Position numbers and translations under genes: made by a program
Part shown: positions 61,409 to 64,000 of the stretch, one piece after another
How the letters are laid out: each line of letters opens with the position of its first letter
Numbering within the stretch: position 1 is the first letter of the stretch
Notes under the pieces: model-generated
Told to the model about the DNA's origin: nothing
Seen by the model: the letters and a program-made list of their open reading frames with translations, nothing else
Databases searched by the model: none
Assembly: GCA_016840085.1 (NCBI GenBank)
Contig: JAEOTA010000004.1
Span: 141,809-205,808 of the forward strand
Reading direction: 5' to 3'
Length of the DNA: 64,000 bases
From: Promethearchaeota archaeon
Lineage (GTDB): Archaea; Asgardarchaeota; Lokiarchaeia; Sigyniarchaeales; SOKP01

Positions 61409-62713
61409 TTGAATGAAGAAGAATACAAACAGATGATTAAACGCTGTCTCCGTTGTTCTATATGCAAGTGGATTCCGCAGCTACAAATCAAAAGCCAAAA
61501 GTATGCAACAATATGCCCGTCCATAGATTTGTTTAATTATCATGCATATAGTGCAGGAGGTCGTATTATTTTAGCTTTAGCTTTAGAAATGGGAAGACTA
61601 AAACCCTCACCAGAATTACGGGATATTGTGTATAAATGTACTGCATGTGGTGGCTGTGATGTTGCTTGTAAGTTTTTGAATACTTTAGAACCACTAGAAA
61701 TCATCATGAAACTAAGAGAAAGATTAGTCAATGCTGGATATGGTCCTATGCCCAAACAACAGCAATATATCGAAGCTGTAAAAAAATTTAATAATCCCTA
61801 TAATGAACCTCATGAAAAGAGAATGAATTGGCTCCCTGATGATATCAAGCTTGATCCAAACGCAAAAATTCTGTATTTTGTAGGCTGTACTTCATCTTAT
61901 AGAAGGAAAGAAATAGCTGTAGCAACTACTAAGATTATGCAAGCTGTGGGAGTCTCTTTCAATATTATACAACATGAAGAATATTGTTGTGGTAGCCCTG
62001 TTTTAAGAACTGGAGATGTTAAGACTTTTAAAGAATATCTTAACAAAAATCTTGATGTGATTGAATCAAAAGGAATAGAAACGGTAGTTTTTAGTTGTGC
62101 TGGGTGTTATGATACATTTAAAGTCGATTATCCTCTCTATAGAAAATATAATTTTCGCGTCCTTCATACAGTAGAATTTTTTAATGAATTACTTGAGAAG
62201 GAGCATTTACACTTTACAAAAGAGGTGCCTTTAACAGTCACATATCACGATCCATGCCATTTAGGTAGAAATGCTGAAAAGTATGAGGAATGGGATGGTG
62301 ATACCGTAAATTTAATGTCGCTGGTGTCTATTAATATTCCACCTAAACCTAAACGGACGGGTTCACAAGGTATCTATGATGTTCCACGAAATATTTTGAA
62401 AAAAATACCTGGATTAAATTTTGTTGAGATGGAAAGAATCAAAGAATACTCTTATTGTTGTGGAGCGGGTGCTGGAGTTAAATCTGCTTTTCCAGACTTT
62501 GCACTTAAAACAGCTAAAATTAGAATAGAAGAAGCACAAGATACAGGAGCAGAAGTCATTATATCAGCATGTCCCTTTTGTTCAACAAATTTACAAGATG
62601 CAATTAAAGAAAGTGGCTCCAAATTAAAATTTTATGATATCAGTGAATTAATCCTAATGGCTCTCAAATTTGATATTAAAACTTCTAAACAAATAGCAGA
62701 GGAGGTAACATAG
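61409..62713 (+). CDS. CCG-domain Fe-S protein (GlcF/HdrD-like)
   Basis: 434 residues from TTG 61409, with AGGGGAT upstream. Two N-terminal ferredoxin-type Cys sets (CLRCSICKW and CTACGGCDVAC) come first. Two CCG domains follow: EEYCCGSPVLR with SCAGCY, and SYCCGAGAG with ACPFC. This is the electron-transfer subunit of lactate, glycolate or heterodisulfide-type reductases. Its stop abuts the start of the FAD-linked oxidase gene, so the two form one enzyme. Confidence 0.88.
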   Translation: MNEEEYKQMIKRCLRCSICKWIPQLQIKSQKYATICPSIDLFNYHAYSAGGRIILALALEMGRLKPSPELRDIVYKCTACGGCDVACKFLNTLEPLEIIMKLRERLVNAGYGPMPKQQQYIEAVKKFNNPYNEPHEKRMNWLPDDIKLDPNAKILYFVGCTSSYRRKEIAVATTKIMQAVGVSFNIIQHEEYCCGSPVLRTGDVKTFKEYLNKNLDVIESKGIETVVFSCAGCYDTFKVDYPLYRKYNFRVLHTVEFFNELLEKEHLHFTKEVPLTVTYHDPCHLGRNAEKYEEWDGDTVNLMSLVSINIPPKPKRTGSQGIYDVPRNILKKIPGLNFVEMERIKEYSYCCGAGAGVKSAFPDFALKTAKIRIEEAQDTGAEVIISACPFCSTNLQDAIKESGSKLKFYDISELILMALKFDIKTSKQIAEEVT

Positions 62714-64000
62714 ATGGTTCTTAAGAAGGAGATTTACAAGGATTTCGAAAAAATCGTTGGGACTGAAAATATAAATGATGGTGAAGTAATGACTAATGTC
62801 TATGCATATAATTGGTGCATGGAAATCTTCAATTATATGGATGATAAAGAACCAATTCCCTTTTCCCCCGTTCCAAAAGCAATTATTTTGCCATCAACAA
62901 CAGAGGAAGTTCAAAACATTGTAAAATTATGTAACAAATATGGAATCCAATTTAAAGTCCAATCTACGGGTCTTGGGCCTTGGAACCAGCCCTCTACTGA
63001 TAATTGCATCATTTTTGATATGCGTAGGATGAATAAAATCGTTAAAATTGACGAAAAAAACCTTTATGCCGTAATAGAACCATATGTGAGTGGTGCACAA
63101 CTACAGGCAGAACTAATGAAATATAATCTTAATTGCCACATGCCTGGTGCTGGACCTATGGTTTCTCCATTAGCAAGTCATACTTCGATGAATGGTCCTG
63201 GTTTTACTTCTCCTCAAACAGGACATTCTGCTCGTAATGTGTTAGGTGTCGAATGGGTATTACCTGATGGAGAGATTTTAAGATTAGGTTCTCTTGGTCT
63301 TAAAAATGGATCTGATTGGTATTATGGTGATGGTCCAGGTCCTAGTTTAAGGGGGATCATGCGGGGTTGGGCAGGTGCGAAATCTGGTATTGGTGTGTTC
63401 ACTCGAGTAGCTATAAAATTATTTCCCTATCCTTGTAGTACAGAATATAATATTAAAGGATGTTCTCCTGATTATGATTTTGATATCCCTAATTTTATGA
63501 AATTATATGTAATGGATTGCGGGAACTTTAAGAAGCTCGAATCCACTATGCTAAGAGTGGAAGAGGAGGAAATTTCATTAATGTGTAGTTATTTAAGTGG
63601 TTTTGCGGTAATGGCCATTTTTTCAAATTCTATTGAGAGTTTAATGGATAAACTGACTATCGGAAGGATGAAAACCCCTATTGTAGTGTTAATCACTGGT
63701 CGCACAAAAAGAGAATTTGAATATAAACAAAAAGTTATGGAACAAATTTTACAAGAGTTTAAGTTAAAGAACATAATTGGAAAAATTTATACACCCAAAC
63801 CAATTTTTTATGCTGAAGCTTTACGCTCTAATCTAGGATTGCATGGATTCATAGCTACGGGAGGTTTTCAGTCATCTAAAGGGGGAGCAGATACAGCAGC
63901 GGTATGCCTTCGCAGCACGAAAATGAATATTCCTTTGAAGAAAAAATATATTAAAAAAGGAGCACTCGCCAATGATTTAGGAGAAGGCACATGGATGACT
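62714..64000 (+). CDS. FAD-linked oxidase, C-terminus beyond the window
   Basis: 429 codons are visible without a stop. Start ATG 62714 immediately follows the previous TAG, with GGAGGT seven bases upstream. FAD_binding_4 motifs include VQSTGLGPWNQPS, NGPGFTSPQTGHSARN and GAKSGIGVFTRVA. It is the dehydrogenase subunit working with the CCG Fe-S protein; the hydroxy-acid or phenolic substrate is unknown. Confidence 0.85.
   Translation, partial: MVLKKEIYKDFEKIVGTENINDGEVMTNVYAYNWCMEIFNYMDDKEPIPFSPVPKAIILPSTTEEVQNIVKLCNKYGIQFKVQSTGLGPWNQPSTDNCIIFDMRRMNKIVKIDEKNLYAVIEPYVSGAQLQAELMKYNLNCHMPGAGPMVSPLASHTSMNGPGFTSPQTGHSARNVLGVEWVLPDGEILRLGSLGLKNGSDWYYGDGPGPSLRGIMRGWAGAKSGIGVFTRVAIKLFPYPCSTEYNIKGCSPDYDFDIPNFMKLYVMDCGNFKKLESTMLRVEEEEISLMCSYLSGFAVMAIFSNSIESLMDKLTIGRMKTPIVVLITGRTKREFEYKQKVMEQILQEFKLKNIIGKIYTPKPIFYAEALRSNLGLHGFIATGGFQSSKGGADTAAVCLRSTKMNIPLKKKYIKKGALANDLGEGTWMT

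Noticed and set aside
1..64000. tRNA and rRNA genes
   Set aside because: No T-arm-like GGTTCRANTCC block with an acceptor stem, nor any rRNA signature, was found on either strand by eye; short or intron-containing tRNAs could be missed.

Overview
The window is very AT-rich (about 30% GC by eye) and gene-dense. It looks like a piece of an archaeal chromosome. The archaeal marks seen are a TFIIB-type transcription factor (TFB, 50343-51224), a SpoVT/AbrB-PhoU phosphate regulator, a thiolase with the archaeal-type HNGGG ending, BRE/TATA-like promoters, poly-T ends after genes and Shine-Dalgarno (SD) motifs of the AGGTGA type. Leucine-rich repeat, TPR and zinc-ribbon proteins, FixC/FixX-like flavoproteins, corrinoid proteins and a GrpE-DnaK-DnaJ set together suggest an Asgard archaeon (Promethearchaeota, Loki-like). 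That placement is inference from gene content, because no rRNA or tRNA gene was found.

Layout. 1-4927 (minus strand): three tandem paralogous membrane proteins, then an ABC-2 type exporter with two small membrane proteins. 5161-6450: a lone thiolase. 6583-7419: a membrane protein. 7.4-17.2 kb: an accessory island. It holds a three-gene cassette (TIGR04255-like protein, a protein with an internal duplication, and an LSQDCD-motif protein), TPR and zinc-ribbon proteins, a membrane-anchored PD-(D/E)XK-like protein, a HEPN-like zinc-ribbon protein, gene fossils, a 121-bp inverted-repeat element and an LRR protein. 17.3-29.9 kb: PhoU-like regulator, corrinoid protein with UroD-type methyltransferase, Nudix hydrolase, metallo-beta-lactamase-fold enzyme, two tandem cysteine-rich ferredoxin-like proteins, a GH4 glycosidase, and an ABC-2 exporter with a divergent ArsR-like regulator. 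30.7-42.6 kb: metabolic genes (aldehyde ferredoxin oxidoreductase, pyruvate kinase, nitroreductase, an ornithine cyclodeaminase/threonine dehydratase-like pair), a large surface protein and a thioredoxin/CcdA pair. 42.7-45.3 kb: a decayed patch with an RNase III-like fossil and a base-composition outlier gene. 46.4-51.2 kb: heat-shock cluster grpE-dnaK-dnaJ-tfb behind a palindromic operator. 51.3-57 kb: two inverted copies of a TnpB-only IS200/IS605-type element flanking class II aldolase and a FixX/FixC-like pair. 57-64 kb: FAD-linked oxidases with an Fe-S CCG partner, a broken tyrosine recombinase, an ICMT-like methyltransferase and an operator-preceded winged-helix-like protein.

How the genes work together. 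The flavin oxidases, Fe-S proteins, aldehyde oxidoreductase, corrinoid proteins and FixC/FixX fit an anaerobe handling organic acids, aldehydes and methyl groups with ferredoxin-level electrons. The most unexpected signal is at translation starts. Three otherwise intact reading frames have no in-frame ATG, GTG or TTG where the protein must begin, but have ATA or ATC at the right distance from an SD motif (1681, 7419, 38518). Several other reading frames are broken by one-base changes in A-runs, so part of the damage could come from the assembly rather than from biology.
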